DNA of 64,000 nucleotides from Kitasatospora sp. NBC_01266 (GTDB lineage Bacteria > Actinomycetota > Actinomycetes > Streptomycetales > Streptomycetaceae). Of the stretch, positions 1 through 9,309 are shown piece by piece (positions within the stretch are counted from its first letter, which is position 1; each line of letters opens with the position of its first letter). Under the pieces are notes generated by a model. It worked only from the letters and a program-made list of their open reading frames with translations. It was not told the origin of the DNA and did no database searches. The position numbers and the translations under genes are program-made. The DNA lies in NCBI RefSeq assembly GCF_036242395.1, contig NZ_CP108458.1, positions 2,976,001 through 3,040,000 of the forward strand. Direction: 5' to 3'.

Positions 1-1767
1 GTCAGGCTCGGGGTCGGGCTTCGCGGGCAGCAGCAGCCGAACCGCGTAGCAGGCCGCGAGGACGGCCAGCGCCAGGCTGACCGTGCCGGGCCAGCCCGGG
101 GTCCAGTCGAGTTCGGCACCGGGGAGGGCCGCGCCCGATCTGGCCACCAGCGCGAGCCACTCGGTCGGCAGCGCGGCCAACTCCGCCAGGAACCGGGCGA
201 GCCCGGCGGAGAACGGGGCGAGTGCCAGGCAGAGGAAGCCGATCAGGGTGGCCGGAGTGATGGCGAGTTCGGCGAGTACGTTGCACGGGATGCCCACCAG
301 GCTGACGCGTGGCGCCAACAGCACCGTGACCGGCGCGCAGAACGCCTGGGCGGCAGCGGTGACGGCCACACCGCTCGCCAGATGGTGCGGCCAGCCGCGC
401 TCGTGCAGCGCATGCGTCCAGCGCCGACCGGCGGTGAGCACCCCGAGCGTGGCGAGAGCCGACAGCAGGAACCCGTAGGAGCGGGCCAGGAACGGGTCCA
501 CGAGCAGCAGCACCAGCACCCCGCCGGCCAGCGCCGGGACCGCTCGGCGAGGCCGCCCCATGGCGAGCGCGAGCAGGCCGACCAGGCCGGTGGCGGCCGC
601 CCGCAGCACGCTCGGGTCGGGCCGGCAGAGCGTCACGAAAGCCACCGTCAGCACCGCGCCCAGCAGGGCCGAGACGCGCAGCGGAACGCCCAGCAGCGCG
701 GCCAGCCCACCGCGCTCGGCGGTGCCGACCCGGGCGGGCGCGCCGAGCAGGACGGCGAGCACGATGGAGAGGTTGGCGCCGCTGACGGCCGTGAGGTGCA
801 CCAGGTCGGTGACCCGGAACGCCTCGTCGAGATCGTCCGGCATCGCGGAGGTGTCGCCCACCACGAGCCCCGGGAGCAGCGCACGGGCGTCGGGGGACAA
901 CCCCGCGCAGGCTGCGCGCAGGCCCGCGCGCAGCCGACCGGCCAGCCGCTGGGCCCAGTCGGGTGGGGCCAGTTGGCGCGGTGACCCCTGGGCGAGCAGG
1001 GCGGCTGCCGTGTCCCGGCCGGTCCCGGTGGCGGGCATCACCCGGGCCTGGGCGGCGATCCTCTCGGACGGCAGCAGGCCCTGCCAGGCGACGGTGTCGC
1101 GCTCCTGGACGATGAGTGTGACCGGCGTGCGGGTTCGCGTGGTGACACCGGTCGACGTGGTGACCTGGTCAGCGGTCGCGTCGACGGTGAGGAGCGGGTG
1201 GCCCGGGTTGGACCCGCGGGCGTGGGAGGTGCGGGTGCGCGGGTCACCGGTGACGGTGAGTTCGACCGAAACGCGGGTGGCAGCGGGCGTTGGGGTGGGA
1301 ACGGGGGGTCTGGCGGGGACGGGCCCCGGGCTGTCCGGGGCGGCGGCGCGCGCCAGCGCGGGCAGGGGGCCGCGCTGCAGGTCGGCAGTGTGCAGCACGG
1401 TGCAGGTGGTGGCTGCCGCGCCGGTGAGCAGCAGGGCGGCGGCCATCCCGAGTGGTGAGCGCGGTTGGCGACGGCCGTGCTGGTCGTTGTTCTGGTCGCG
1501 GTCGTGCTGATCTCGCTCGCTCCGGTGGTGACGACTGTTGTGATGGTGACGACAGTTGTGATGGTGGCGGTGGTTGCGGTGGACGAGGTGGACGATCAGC
1601 AGGACGACCACGGCGGCGCCGGCGGCGAGGCCGGCGGCACCCAGCAGCGTCGGCACCTGGTCGGCCTCGGCGCCGAGCAGCAGGGCGGTGACACACCAGG
1701 CAACGATGGCGGGCAGTAGCAAGCGAAGATCGGTGTCCTGCCTTGCGGCGGACGGAGGTTGCGACAT
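1..1767 (-). CDS. comEC: ComEC/Rec2-family DNA uptake channel protein, C-terminus cut off by window edge
   Basis: Polytopic inner-membrane protein that in competent bacteria moves single-stranded DNA into the cytoplasm. 589 codons lie in the window and the C-terminal part runs off the left edge. Two hydrophobic segments (about residues 17-33 and 41-62) are followed by a very His-rich hydrophilic loop and then a soluble stretch. The ComEC hallmark HLTAVSGAN sits near residue 325 and leads into many membrane helices. The ATG at 1767 is chosen because the upstream gene stops 34 bp away. It is co-directional with comEA and probably in one transcript. Natural competence is not established in Streptomycetaceae, so the cellular role is inferred only from family. 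Confidence 0.9.
   Translation of the reverse strand, partial: MSQPPSAARQDTDLRLLLPAIVAWCVTALLLGAEADQVPTLLGAAGLAAGAAVVVLLIVHLVHRNHRHHHNCRHHHNSRHHRSERDQHDRDQNNDQHGRRQPRSPLGMAAALLLTGAAATTCTVLHTADLQRGPLPALARAAAPDSPGPVPARPPVPTPTPAATRVSVELTVTGDPRTRTSHARGSNPGHPLLTVDATADQVTTSTGVTTRTRTPVTLIVQERDTVAWQGLLPSERIAAQARVMPATGTGRDTAAALLAQGSPRQLAPPDWAQRLAGRLRAGLRAACAGLSPDARALLPGLVVGDTSAMPDDLDEAFRVTDLVHLTAVSGANLSIVLAVLLGAPARVGTAERGGLAALLGVPLRVSALLGAVLTVAFVTLCRPDPSVLRAAATGLVGLLALAMGRPRRAVPALAGGVLVLLLVDPFLARSYGFLLSALATLGVLTAGRRWTHALHERGWPHHLASGVAVTAAAQAFCAPVTVLLAPRVSLVGIPCNVLAELAITPATLIGFLCLALAPFSAGLARFLAELAALPTEWLALVARSGAALPGAELDWTPGWPGTVSLALAVLAACYAVRLLLPAKPDPEPD
1528..1563. repeat. 18-bp tandem repeat encoding His-rich loop of ComEC
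   Basis: Two adjacent 18-bp units (1528-1545 and 1546-1563) differ at one base. On the minus strand they encode repeated CRHHHN/SRHHHN-like stretches between the second membrane segment and the soluble domain of ComEC. Confidence 0.8.
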
Positions 1768-1801
1768 CAGTGCCCCCGGAGGCGGGTGGGCGGGCGCGGG
1801 C

Positions 1802-2980
1802 TCACAGGGTCACCAGGGGTTTGAGTTCGGCGAGCTTGCGGTCTCCGATGCCACTGATCTGGCGGAGTTGGTCGAGCGAGCGGAACAGGCCGTGCGAACT
1901 TCGGAAGTCGAGGATGTGCTTGGCCAGCACCGGCCCCACTCCGGGCAGCGCGTCGAGTTGGTCCAGCGTTGCGTGGTTCAGGCTGATCGGGGCCTTCGGA
2001 CCGGGTGACGGGCGACCGCTCTGAACCGGCGGGGACGGAGCACCGACCAGGACCTGCTCGCCGTCCACCAGGACTCGGGCCAGGTTGAGGGTGTCGGTAT
2101 CGATCCCGGGCAGCGCGCCGCCGGCCGCGCGGAGCGCATCGGCGACCCGCGACCCGCCCGGGAGCGTGCGGATGCCCGGCTGGCTGACCCGGCCCGCGAC
2201 ATCGATGACGACGGGCGGCGACACCGGGGTGCCGCTCTCCGGGCCCGGCCCGCCCGGAGAGGCCGGGCCCGGGGCCCCGTCGGAAACGGGCGGTGTCGCG
2301 GTCGCGAGGCCGGGGCCAGGAGCGGCCGAGAGTTCGGCTTGAGCGGCCGACCTGCTGACCGATGCCGTGGAAGCGACAGGGACGGCAACGGGTTGCGGGC
2401 GACCGAGCCAGAAGTGCTGCACCGCGTAGCCGACAGCGAGCAGGAGCAGCATGGCAAGGCCGAGCACGGCCTTGCGGTCGGCGAGAAGTAGGGAGTGCAG
2501 GGCCGTGGGGATCCGAAAGCGGCGAGCGGAACGCCTGCGGGTCAGGGCTGGTGGGACCACGGGTTCGGGGTCACGGGGAGCGGCAGGCGGCAGAGCGGCG
2601 GCGGGCGGGACGGGGGCAGCAGCGGCGGGAGTTGCGGGCACGGCCGGGGCGGGGCCGCTGGATGGCTCGGCACCCGGACTCGCTGATGCCGTCCGACGCC
2701 CGTACCCCTGCGGCCAGCCATCCGGGAGAACGGCGGGCTCGCCCTGCACCGCACGGGAGCCAGGCGCCACAGCAGCAGCGGCCGTCGCCGACCGCCCCTG
2801 AGCGAGTGAAGCCCGAAGGAGGGCCGCCGCGGCAGGATCGGCGCCCACCCGCGGCGCGGCGGCCCGCGCGGCTGTCGGGGGGCGGCTGGGTGGTGGAGCA
2901 CTGAGGACGACCAGCCGGCTGCGGGCGAGAGCGGCGGCGTCAAAGCGACGGGTGGCGGCAGGAGTACGTAGGCGCTTCAT
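1802..2980 (-). CDS. comEA: ComEA-like helix-hairpin-helix DNA-binding protein
   Basis: Membrane-anchored DNA receptor of the ComE system, 392 aa. A long Pro/Ala-rich N-terminus precedes one transmembrane segment (about residues 180-197, LGLAMLLLLAVGYAV). A Ser/Pro-rich linker follows, then an SLBB-like domain (VVIDVAGRVSQPG...). The C-terminal helix-hairpin-helix tandem carries LDALPGVGPVLAKHI and LRQISGIGDRKLAELK. The ATG at 2980 is preferred over the upstream GTG at 3010 because a TACGGT -10 box lies 7 nt before it, indicating a leaderless transcript. It lies 34 bp upstream of comEC on the same strand. The N-terminal extension is longer than in Bacillus ComEA, as is usual in actinomycetes. 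Confidence 0.92.
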   Translation of the reverse strand: MKRLRTPAATRRFDAAALARSRLVVLSAPPPSRPPTAARAAAPRVGADPAAAALLRASLAQGRSATAAAAVAPGSRAVQGEPAVLPDGWPQGYGRRTASASPGAEPSSGPAPAVPATPAAAAPVPPAAALPPAAPRDPEPVVPPALTRRRSARRFRIPTALHSLLLADRKAVLGLAMLLLLAVGYAVQHFWLGRPQPVAVPVASTASVSRSAAQAELSAAPGPGLATATPPVSDGAPGPASPGGPGPESGTPVSPPVVIDVAGRVSQPGIRTLPGGSRVADALRAAGGALPGIDTDTLNLARVLVDGEQVLVGAPSPPVQSGRPSPGPKAPISLNHATLDQLDALPGVGPVLAKHILDFRSSHGLFRSLDQLRQISGIGDRKLAELKPLVTL

Positions 2981-2987
2981 GGGCCCG

Positions 2988-3017
2988 ACCGTACGGAGCA
3001 CCCCGAGCACCCGTCAG
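2988..3017 (-). promoter_or_regulatory. Promoter of comEA-comEC, leaderless
   Basis: The minus strand has CTGACG (3012-3017), an 18-bp spacer and TACGGT (2988-2993), a good HrdB-type match. The hexamer ends 7 nt before the comEA ATG, so transcription should begin at or next to the start codon. Confidence 0.6.
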
Positions 3018-3112
3018 CGACGGTTCAAAACCTGTGGACAACCCCACCCTTGTGGATAACCAGCCCCTGGCCGCCCCCAACCTCAGCCCCAGCCAGCCAC
3101 ACTGACCCCCCG

Positions 3113-3964
3113 TCAGTCCAGCACCGGCGCCACCACCACCGCGAGCAGCCCGGGCCCCACATGGGCGCCGATCACCGCGCCCACCTCCCCCACCAGCACC
3201 TCGCGGACCCCCGGAACCCGCTCGCGCAGCCGCTCGGCCAGCGGCTCGGCGCGCTCCTCCGCGGCCAGGTGGTGGACCGTGATGTCCACCGCCCCGGCCC
3301 CGGCCTGCTCGACCGCGATCTCCTCCAGCCGCGCGATCGCCCGGGACGCCGTGCGGACCTTCTCCAGCGGCTCGATCCGGCCGTCGCTGAGGTGGAGCAG
3401 CGGCTTCACGGCCAGGGCCGAACCGAGCAGCGCGCGAGCGGTGCCGATCCGGCCGCCGCGGCGCAGATGCTCGAGGGTGTCGACGTAGAAGAACGCCCGG
3501 CTCGCCGAAGCCCGGCGTTCAGCGACTGCGGCCACGGCCGCCGGCTCGAGGCCGGCGTCGCGGGCCTCGGCCGCGGCCAGCACCGCGTAACCCAGAGCCA
3601 TCCCGACCAGGTGGCTGTCGACCACCAGGACCGGGACCGGCGCGTCGGCGGCGGCCAGCCGCGCGGCGTCGGCGGTGCCGGACAGCTCGGCGGAGAGGTG
3701 GATCGACACGACAGCGCTCGCACCGCCCTCGGCGGCCGCTCGGTAGGCCGCGGCGAAGGTCTCCGGATTGGGTCGGGAGGTGGTCAGGCGCTGCTTGGCC
3801 CGCAAGGCCTCGGCGACGTCCTTGGGGGTGATCTCGACGCCCTCGGCCCGCACCTCGTCGCCCACCACCACACTCAGCGGGACCACCGAGATCTTGTGCC
3901 GGTCGATGGCCTGCTGGGGCAGATAGGCCGTGGAATCGGTGACAAGCGCGAGGTCGGCGGGCAT
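3113..3964 (-). CDS. DegV family protein
   Basis: 283-aa member of the DegV family, two-domain proteins that bind a long-chain fatty acid; some act as the binding subunit (FakB) of fatty-acid kinase. The start ALVTDSTAYLP and the motif LTTSRPNPETF are the typical family signatures, and the length is standard. It is monocistronic by appearance. A TAACCT box lies 7 nt before the ATG, with CTGTCG 18 bp further up (3996-4001), suggesting a leaderless message. The ligand and any kinase partner cannot be read from this window. Confidence 0.92.
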   Translation of the reverse strand: MPADLALVTDSTAYLPQQAIDRHKISVVPLSVVVGDEVRAEGVEITPKDVAEALRAKQRLTTSRPNPETFAAAYRAAAEGGASAVVSIHLSAELSGTADAARLAAADAPVPVLVVDSHLVGMALGYAVLAAAEARDAGLEPAAVAAVAERRASASRAFFYVDTLEHLRRGGRIGTARALLGSALAVKPLLHLSDGRIEPLEKVRTASRAIARLEEIAVEQAGAGAVDITVHHLAAEERAEPLAERLRERVPGVREVLVGEVGAVIGAHVGPGLLAVVVAPVLD

Positions 3965-3971
3965 GTGCCGG

Positions 3972-4001
3972 AGGTTACTCCCCGAAACGGGCAGACGACA
4001 G
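3972..4001 (-). promoter_or_regulatory. Putative leaderless promoter of degV-family gene
   Basis: TAACCT (3972-3977) is separated by 7 nt from the ATG at 3964, with a weak -35 CTGTCG 18 bp upstream. Confidence 0.45.
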
Positions 4002-4087
4002 CCGGGCCCGCACTGATCCGGCCGACTCGTCCACGACCCCGGCCGACCCGTCCCGGAGGACCCCGGTCAGCCGGTCCAGAAGTCCGG

Positions 4088-4891
4088 TCAGCTCGCCGAG
4101 GAACCGGGGTTGGCCTTGCGCAGCCGCTGCCCGAGCCGGGTGAGCGGCTCGCTCAGGTTCAGCGCCTCCTCCGCGCTCAGCCGCCCCACCCGCGCCGCGA
4201 TCCCCGGACGCGGCGAAGCGGCGGAGCCGGCAGCCGAAGCGGCGGCAGCACCGCCACCGGCGGACGAGGCACCCGCAGCACCAGTCCCGGCACCCGAGGC
4301 CGAGCCACTGTCGGCCCCCGCCGCAGCCCCGAGGTCCACCCGGTCCCAGTGCCGCAGCGCCCCGGCCTCGCTCTCGCACTCCGCGCTCAGCCGGCTCAGC
4401 TCGTCCGCCGCGAACCGGTGCGCCCGGTCCTGAGCCGCCCAGCGCATCGACTCGGCGGAGTGGGTGATCCGGTCCGCGCGCTCACGCAGTTCGGGCAGCT
4501 TGCCGGCGATCCGGGCCTGCTCCGGTTCGCGCTCCAGCATTCGCAGTTCGGCGTCCAGCTCGGCGGCGTGCGCGTCGAGGCGGTCCAGCAGCCGCAGCGA
4601 CTCGGCGAGTTGGGCGTCCACGCCGACCCCGCCCGCCAGCACCTCGCGGGTGCCGGCCAGCGAGGTGCGCAGCGTGAGGCGGACGGCGGCGAGCTCGCCC
4701 AGTGGGCCGGGCTTGGTGTAGCGCTTGGCCTTCAGCGTGACGTTCTCCACCGCGCGACGGGCCTGCACCTCGGTCTGCTCGACCTTCGCCACCACGGCCT
4801 TGGTGGCCTTGACCGCGCCCACCACGACGAGTACGACCACGGCGGCCGCGAAGAGCCCGAGCAGGATGAGCACTGCGCCGATCGCGTCCAT
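4088..4891 (-). CDS. Conserved membrane-anchored coiled-coil protein of unknown function
   Basis: About 267 aa. It begins with a single membrane segment (residues 5-30, AIGAVLILLGLFAAAVVVL). A Glu/Arg/Leu-rich region (about residues 35-190) follows that should form coiled coil, then an Ala/Gly-rich linker (ASGAGTGAAG...) and a short tail containing LNLSEPLTRLGQRLRKANPG. The ATG at 4891 is preceded by GGAAGG, and reading further upstream gives only low-complexity sequence. A second reading frame near 3975-4379 is a shadow. I do not recognise a characterised family. The architecture suggests a cytoplasmic scaffold tethered to the membrane, which is inference only. Confidence 0.75.
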   Translation of the reverse strand: MDAIGAVLILLGLFAAAVVVLVVVGAVKATKAVVAKVEQTEVQARRAVENVTLKAKRYTKPGPLGELAAVRLTLRTSLAGTREVLAGGVGVDAQLAESLRLLDRLDAHAAELDAELRMLEREPEQARIAGKLPELRERADRITHSAESMRWAAQDRAHRFAADELSRLSAECESEAGALRHWDRVDLGAAAGADSGSASGAGTGAAGASSAGGGAAAASAAGSAASPRPGIAARVGRLSAEEALNLSEPLTRLGQRLRKANPGSSAS

Positions 4892-5166
4892 CAGTTGCCG
4901 CCTTCCAGCAGAGCCGGGCTCGTCCGGGCTCCGTTTCGGATACCGGAGTACCACGGTAGTCGTCGCGGAGCCGCTGGAGAGCAGAAGCCGGGGGTGGATC
5001 AGGGTCCGGTCAGGGATCTCCCTGAGCCTCCAGGCCTCGGACGGCTCTCCCGAGCCGCCGGCCCCGGCCCGCCCCGGCAACCCGCACAGCCCCAGCGCCC
5101 CAGCAGCCCAGCACCTGACACCACCCACGGACCGTCCCCGGCCACCAGCGGTGCCAGACTCACCTC

Positions 5167-6132
5167 ATGCTGGAAACCTCCGCCCGCCTGCTGCGCCTGC
5201 TCTCGCTGCTCCAGGTCCGCCGCGACTGGTCCGGCGCGGACCTGGCGGCCCGCCTCGAGGTCGACGTCCGTACGGTCCGCCGGGACATCGACAAGCTGCG
5301 CGGCCTCGGCTACCCGGTCGAGTCGACGCGGGGTACGGCCGGCGGCTACCGGCTCGGGGCGGGTGCCGAGATGCCGCCGCTGCTGCTGGACGACGATGAG
5401 GCGGTCGCCGTCGCGGTGGGCCTGCGGACCGCGGCGAACGGGAGCGTCGCCGGGATCGAGGAGACCTCGCTCCGCGCGCTGGCCAAGCTGCTGCAGGTGC
5501 TGCCGACCCGGCTGCGCGGCCGAGTGGAGTCGATCGCCGGCGCGACCGCCGAACTGCGCGGCCGTGGCCCGGTGGTGGACGCCGACACACTGACCGTGAT
5601 CGCCGGCGCCTGCGCGGCGCACCAGCGGCTGCGCTTCGACTACACCGCGCGCGGCGGTGCCGACACCCACCGGGACGCCGAGCCGTACCGTCTGCTACAC
5701 ACCGGCGACCGCTGGTACCTGGCCGCCTGGGACGTCGGCCGGGCGGACTGGCGCAGCTTCCGGGTCGACCGGATGCGGCTACGGCCGCCGCACGGACCAA
5801 AGTTCGCCCCGCGCACCCCGCCGGAGCAGGACTTCAGGGACTTCATCTCCTGGAAGGTCGCGATCGGTCAGTACCGCTACCAGGCCCGGTTCACCGTGCA
5901 CGCGCCGGCCGAGCGGGTGGCCGAGTGGATCGGCCCGACCGCCGGGGTGATCGAGCCGCTGACCGCCGACAGCTGCACGCTGCGGGCCGGGTCCAACTCG
6001 CTGAACGGCCTGGCGGTGCGCATCGGGCTGCTGGACCTCCCGTTCACCGTCCACGAGCCGCCCGAACTGGTCGACCACATCGCCCAGTTGGCCGATCGAC
6101 TGCACCGGGCGCGCCCAACTCCCGAAGCCTGA
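5167..6132 (+). CDS. HTH-WYL domain transcriptional regulator
   Basis: 321-aa YafY-type regulator. The N-terminal winged HTH (residues 1-60, WSGADLAARLEVDVRTVRRDIDKL) binds DNA. The middle and C-terminal parts (about 135-315) contain a WYL domain that senses small ligands or nucleic acids; WYLAAWDVGR near residue 181 is the WYL signature. The length is typical of actinobacterial WYL regulators, which often control DNA-damage, metabolic or defence genes. It stands alone and converges on leuS, so no target can be assigned. A CAGACT hexamer 6 nt before the ATG may be a weak leaderless -10. Confidence 0.9.
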   Translation: MLETSARLLRLLSLLQVRRDWSGADLAARLEVDVRTVRRDIDKLRGLGYPVESTRGTAGGYRLGAGAEMPPLLLDDDEAVAVAVGLRTAANGSVAGIEETSLRALAKLLQVLPTRLRGRVESIAGATAELRGRGPVVDADTLTVIAGACAAHQRLRFDYTARGGADTHRDAEPYRLLHTGDRWYLAAWDVGRADWRSFRVDRMRLRPPHGPKFAPRTPPEQDFRDFISWKVAIGQYRYQARFTVHAPAERVAEWIGPTAGVIEPLTADSCTLRAGSNSLNGLAVRIGLLDLPFTVHEPPELVDHIAQLADRLHRARPTPEA

Positions 6133-6163
6133 AGGGCAGCCGAGCCGGGCCCCCGACGAACAG

Positions 6164-6198
6164 CGGCCGGCCGCCCCGCGAACGGAGCGGCCGGCCAG
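6164..6198. terminator. Bidirectional terminator between the WYL regulator and leuS
   Basis: A strong GC stem pairs CGGCCGGCCG (6164-6173) with CGGCCGGCC (6188-6196) between two converging genes. No U-run follows, as is common in streptomycetes. Confidence 0.5.
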
Positions 6199-6202
6199 TC
6201 GA

Positions 6203-6219
6203 TCTGACGTAGCGTCAGC
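6203..6219. repeat. TCTGACG-type inverted repeat overlapping the leuS stop
   Basis: CTGACG, TAG, CGTCAG (6204-6218) is a perfect 6-bp dyad that includes the leuS stop codon. A near-identical dyad lies at 45584-45600 after ndk and a partial one at 59085-59095. Confidence 0.6.
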
Positions 6220-9115
6220 CGGTGACGATGTTCACCAGCTTCGGCGCCCGGGCGATCACCTTGCGCACCGGGGCGCCCGCGATCGCGGCGACGACGGCCG
6301 GGTCGGCCAGCGCCAGCGCCTCCAGCTCGGCATCCGTGATGGTCGGCGCGACCTCCAGGCGGGCCTTGACCTTGCCCTTGATCTGGACCACGCAGGTCAC
6401 CGCCTCGTCCACCAGGAAGGCCGGATCGGCGACCGGGAAGTCGGCGAAGGCCAGCGAGTCGGTGTGGCCCAGCTTGCGCCACAGCTCCTCGGCGATGTGC
6501 GGGGCCAGCGGGGCGACCATCAGCACCAGCGCCTCGGCCACCTCGCGCGGCGTGGAGCCGCGCTTGACCAGGTAGTTGTTCAGCTCGATCGCCTTGGCCA
6601 CGGCCGTGTTGAAGCGCAGCCCGGCCAGGTCGCCGCGGATCCCGTCGATCGCCTTGTGCAGCGCGCGCAGCGTCGGCTCGTCGGCCGGCTCGTCGGCGAC
6701 CACCAGCTCACCGGTCTCCTCGGAGACCACGTTGCGCCACAGCCGCTGCAGGAAGCGGTAGGAACCGACCACCGCACGCGGGTCCCACGGACGGGAGACG
6801 TCCAGCGGGCCCATCGACATCTCGTACAGGCGCAGCGTGTCGGCGCCGTACTCCTCGCAGATGGTGTCGGGCGCGACGGCGTTCTTCAGCGACTTGCCCA
6901 TCTTGCCCGCCTCGCGGGTGACCGGCTCGCCCTGCCAGACGTAGCCGCCGTCCACCTCCTCGACCTCGACGGCCGGGACCGGGAAGCCGCGCTCGTCACG
7001 GTAGACGTCAGCGGTGATCATGCCCTGGTTGAACAGCTTGTGGAACGGCTCGACCGAGGAGACGTGGCCCAGGTCGTGCAGCACCTTGTGCCAGAAGCGG
7101 GCGTACAGCAGGTGCAGCACCGCGTGCTCGGCACCGCCCACGTACAGGTCCACGCCACCGGCCGGCTTCTGCTCGGTCGGGCCCATCCAGTAGGCCTCGT
7201 TGGCCGGGTCGACCACCTTCGAGGAGTTCACCGGGTCGACGTAGCGCAGCTCGTACCAGCAGGAACCGGCCCAGTTGGGCATGGTGTTGGTCTCGCGGCG
7301 GTAGGTCTTCACCCCGTCGCCCAGGTCCAGCTCGACGCTGACCCAGTCCTCGTTGCGCGACAGCGGGGTCTTCGGGGTGCTGGCGGCGTCGTTCGGGTCG
7401 TAGGTGTGCGGCGAGTAGTCGTCCACCTCGGGGACCTCGACCGGCAGCATCGACTCGGGCAGCGCGTGCATCACGCCGTCCTCGTCGTAGACGATCGGGA
7501 ACGGCTCGCCCCAGTACCGCTGACGGCTGAACAGCCAGTCGCGCAGCCGGAAGTTGACGGTGCCCTCGCCGATCCCGCGCTCGGCCAGCCAGGCGGTGAC
7601 GGCGGCCTTGGCCTCCACCACCCGCAGGCCGTCCAGCGACACGTCGGGGCTGGCGGAGTTGACGATCACCGAGTCGTAGGTGTCGAAGGCGTCGTCCCAC
7701 TCGGCCGGGTCGGTGCCGCGCCCGTCGGTGGGCTCGACCACGCAGGTCATCGGCAGCGAGAAGGCGCGGGCGAAGGCGAAGTCGCGGTGGTCGTGGGCCG
7801 GGACGGCCATGATCGCGCCGGTGCCGTAACCCATCAGCACGTAGTCGGCGATGAAGACCGGGATCGGCTTTCCGGTGACCGGGTTGGTCGCGTAGGCACC
7901 GGTGAAGACGCCGGTCTTGACCTTGGCGTCGACCTGCCGCTCCACGTCCGACTTGGCGGCGGCAGTGGCCCGGTAGGCGGCGACGGCCTCGGCGGGGGTG
8001 TGCGCCTCGCCCTTCCAGTCGGCGTGCGTCTCGGCCGGCCAGGCGGCCGGGACGATGGCGTCCACCAGCTCGTGCTCGGGCGCCAGCACCATGTAGGTGG
8101 CACCGAACAGGGTGTCGGGCCGGGTGGTGAAGACGGTGATCGCCTGCTGCGCGGCGCCGCCGTTGTGGGTCGGCACGGTGAAGTCGACCCGGGCGCCCTC
8201 GGAGCGGCCGATCCAGTTGCGCTGCTGCAGCTTGATCGCTTCGGGCCAGTCCAGCTGGTCCAGGTCGGCGATCAGGCGGTCGCCGTACGCGGTGATCCGC
8301 ATCATCCACTGGCGCAGCTTGGACTTGAAGACCGGGAAGTTGCCGCGCTCCGAGCGGCCGTCCGCGGTGACCTCCTCATTGGCCAGCACGGTGCCCAGCC
8401 CGGGGCACCAGTTGACCGGCACCTCCTTGCTGTACGCCAGGCGGTACTCGCCCAGCACCTCCTCGCGCTCCGCGCCGGACAGCTCGGACCAGGCGCGGCC
8501 GTCCGGGGTCGGGCGGGAGCCGTCGGCGAAGGCCGCGACCAGCTCGGCGATCGGGCGGGCCGCGTTCGCGGCCGGGTCGTACCAGGAGTTGAAGATCTGC
8601 AGGAAGATCCACTGGGTCCAGCGGTAGTACTCCGGGTCGATGGTGGAGATCGACCGGCGGGAGTCGTGGCCCAGGCCCAGGCGGCGCAGCTGGGCGCGCA
8701 TGTTGGCGATCGCGGCCTCGGTGGAGACCCGGGGGTGCACGCCGGTGGCCACCGCGTGCTGCTCGGCGGGCAGGCCGAAGGCGTCGTAGCCCAGGGTGTG
8801 CAGCACGTTGTGGCCGGTCATCCGCTGGAACCGGGCGTAGACGTCGGTGGCGATGTACCCCAGCGGGTGGCCGACGTGCAGGCCCGCGCCGGAGGGGTAC
8901 GGGAACATGTCCATGATGAAGGCGTGCGGCTTGGCGGCGACCTCACCGGCCGCGGCGCTCTGCGAGGCCAGCGGGCCGGCCGGGTTGGGGGCGTCGAACG
9001 TCCCGTCCTTCTCCCAGGTGTCCTGCCAACGGGCCTCGATGTCGGCGGCCAGGCTCGCGGTGTACCGGAACGGCTCGGTGGCCGCCGCGGTGGCGGCGGG
9101 GGTCGTCTCGCTCAT
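6215..9115 (-). CDS. leuS: Leucyl-tRNA synthetase
   Basis: Class I synthetase that charges tRNA-Leu, 966 aa. The HIGH-type motif is seen at residues 71-83 ([13 protein letters not shown]). The CP1 editing domain includes the TTRPDT threonine-rich segment ([14 protein letters not shown]). The KMSKS loop near residue 737 reads KMGKS, a variant. The C-terminal anticodon-binding and tail domains are complete (ends KLVNIVTG). An upstream leader with a Leu-rich peptide and a terminator strongly suggests attenuation by leucyl-tRNA supply. It is monocistronic and converges on the WYL gene. Confidence 0.98.
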   Translation of the reverse strand: MSETTPAATAAATEPFRYTASLAADIEARWQDTWEKDGTFDAPNPAGPLASQSAAAGEVAAKPHAFIMDMFPYPSGAGLHVGHPLGYIATDVYARFQRMTGHNVLHTLGYDAFGLPAEQHAVATGVHPRVSTEAAIANMRAQLRRLGLGHDSRRSISTIDPEYYRWTQWIFLQIFNSWYDPAANAARPIAELVAAFADGSRPTPDGRAWSELSGAEREEVLGEYRLAYSKEVPVNWCPGLGTVLANEEVTADGRSERGNFPVFKSKLRQWMMRITAYGDRLIADLDQLDWPEAIKLQQRNWIGRSEGARVDFTVPTHNGGAAQQAITVFTTRPDTLFGATYMVLAPEHELVDAIVPAAWPAETHADWKGEAHTPAEAVAAYRATAAAKSDVERQVDAKVKTGVFTGAYATNPVTGKPIPVFIADYVLMGYGTGAIMAVPAHDHRDFAFARAFSLPMTCVVEPTDGRGTDPAEWDDAFDTYDSVIVNSASPDVSLDGLRVVEAKAAVTAWLAERGIGEGTVNFRLRDWLFSRQRYWGEPFPIVYDEDGVMHALPESMLPVEVPEVDDYSPHTYDPNDAASTPKTPLSRNEDWVSVELDLGDGVKTYRRETNTMPNWAGSCWYELRYVDPVNSSKVVDPANEAYWMGPTEQKPAGGVDLYVGGAEHAVLHLLYARFWHKVLHDLGHVSSVEPFHKLFNQGMITADVYRDERGFPVPAVEVEEVDGGYVWQGEPVTREAGKMGKSLKNAVAPDTICEEYGADTLRLYEMSMGPLDVSRPWDPRAVVGSYRFLQRLWRNVVSEETGELVVADEPADEPTLRALHKAIDGIRGDLAGLRFNTAVAKAIELNNYLVKRGSTPREVAEALVLMVAPLAPHIAEELWRKLGHTDSLAFADFPVADPAFLVDEAVTCVVQIKGKVKARLEVAPTITDAELEALALADPAVVAAIAGAPVRKVIARAPKLVNIVTG

Positions 9116-9193
9116 GATCCTTCAGGCTCCATCGTGTCAGATCGCGAATCGTCAGCGGGGTTGCCGGGCGCGGCGTGCAAGGCCCGGAGAAAC

Positions 9194-9217
9194 AAAAAAG
9201 CCCCTCGACAGGAGGGG
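9194..9217 (-). terminator. Intrinsic terminator within the leuS leader (attenuator)
   Basis: On the minus strand CCCCUC, a 5-nt loop and GAGGGG (9201-9217) are followed by C and then six U (9194-9199). It lies between the leader peptide and the leuS start, 78 nt upstream of the ATG, so it must be bypassed for leuS to be expressed. Confidence 0.75.
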
Positions 9218-9219
9218 AC

Positions 9220-9274
9220 GCCACGCTGACTCCGGCATGGCCCGCTGGGGTCGGCCGGTCCTGGTCAGCGCGGC
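9220..9274 (-). promoter_or_regulatory. Alternative pairing elements of the leuS attenuator
   Basis: GCCGCGCUGAC (9264-9274, spanning the end of the leader peptide and its stop) is complementary over 11 positions, including one G-U, to GUCAGCGUGGC (9220-9230), which lies immediately before the terminator stem. A ribosome stalled on the Leu codons would cover the first element and so change downstream folding. The precise antiterminator was not computed. Confidence 0.5.
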
Positions 9275-9303
9275 CGGCTAAGGAGCAGGCGCACGGTTCG
9301 CAT
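9265..9303 (-). CDS. leuS leader peptide with three consecutive Leu codons
   Basis: The 12-residue ORF MRTVRLLLSRPR ends with TGA. Its Leu codons are CTG CTC CTT at 9280-9288. No Shine-Dalgarno is visible. A TACCCT box (9310-9315) lies 6 nt before the ATG, so the peptide is probably translated from a leaderless transcript start. Position, Leu run and the downstream terminator match the classic ribosome-mediated attenuator plan. The short Arg-rich leader resembles those described before leuA in actinobacteria. It is too short for automatic gene callers. Confidence 0.75.
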   Translation of the reverse strand: MRTVRLLLSRPR

Positions 9304-9309
9304 GGCAGC

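Noticed and set aside
3050..5593. 847-codon plus-strand open frame spanning degV to the WYL gene
   Set aside because: Crosses three well-supported genes on either strand and has random low-complexity composition.
6464..9229. 921-codon plus-strand open frame opposite leuS
   Set aside because: No domain or membrane pattern, composition typical of an antisense frame; leuS motifs are unambiguous.
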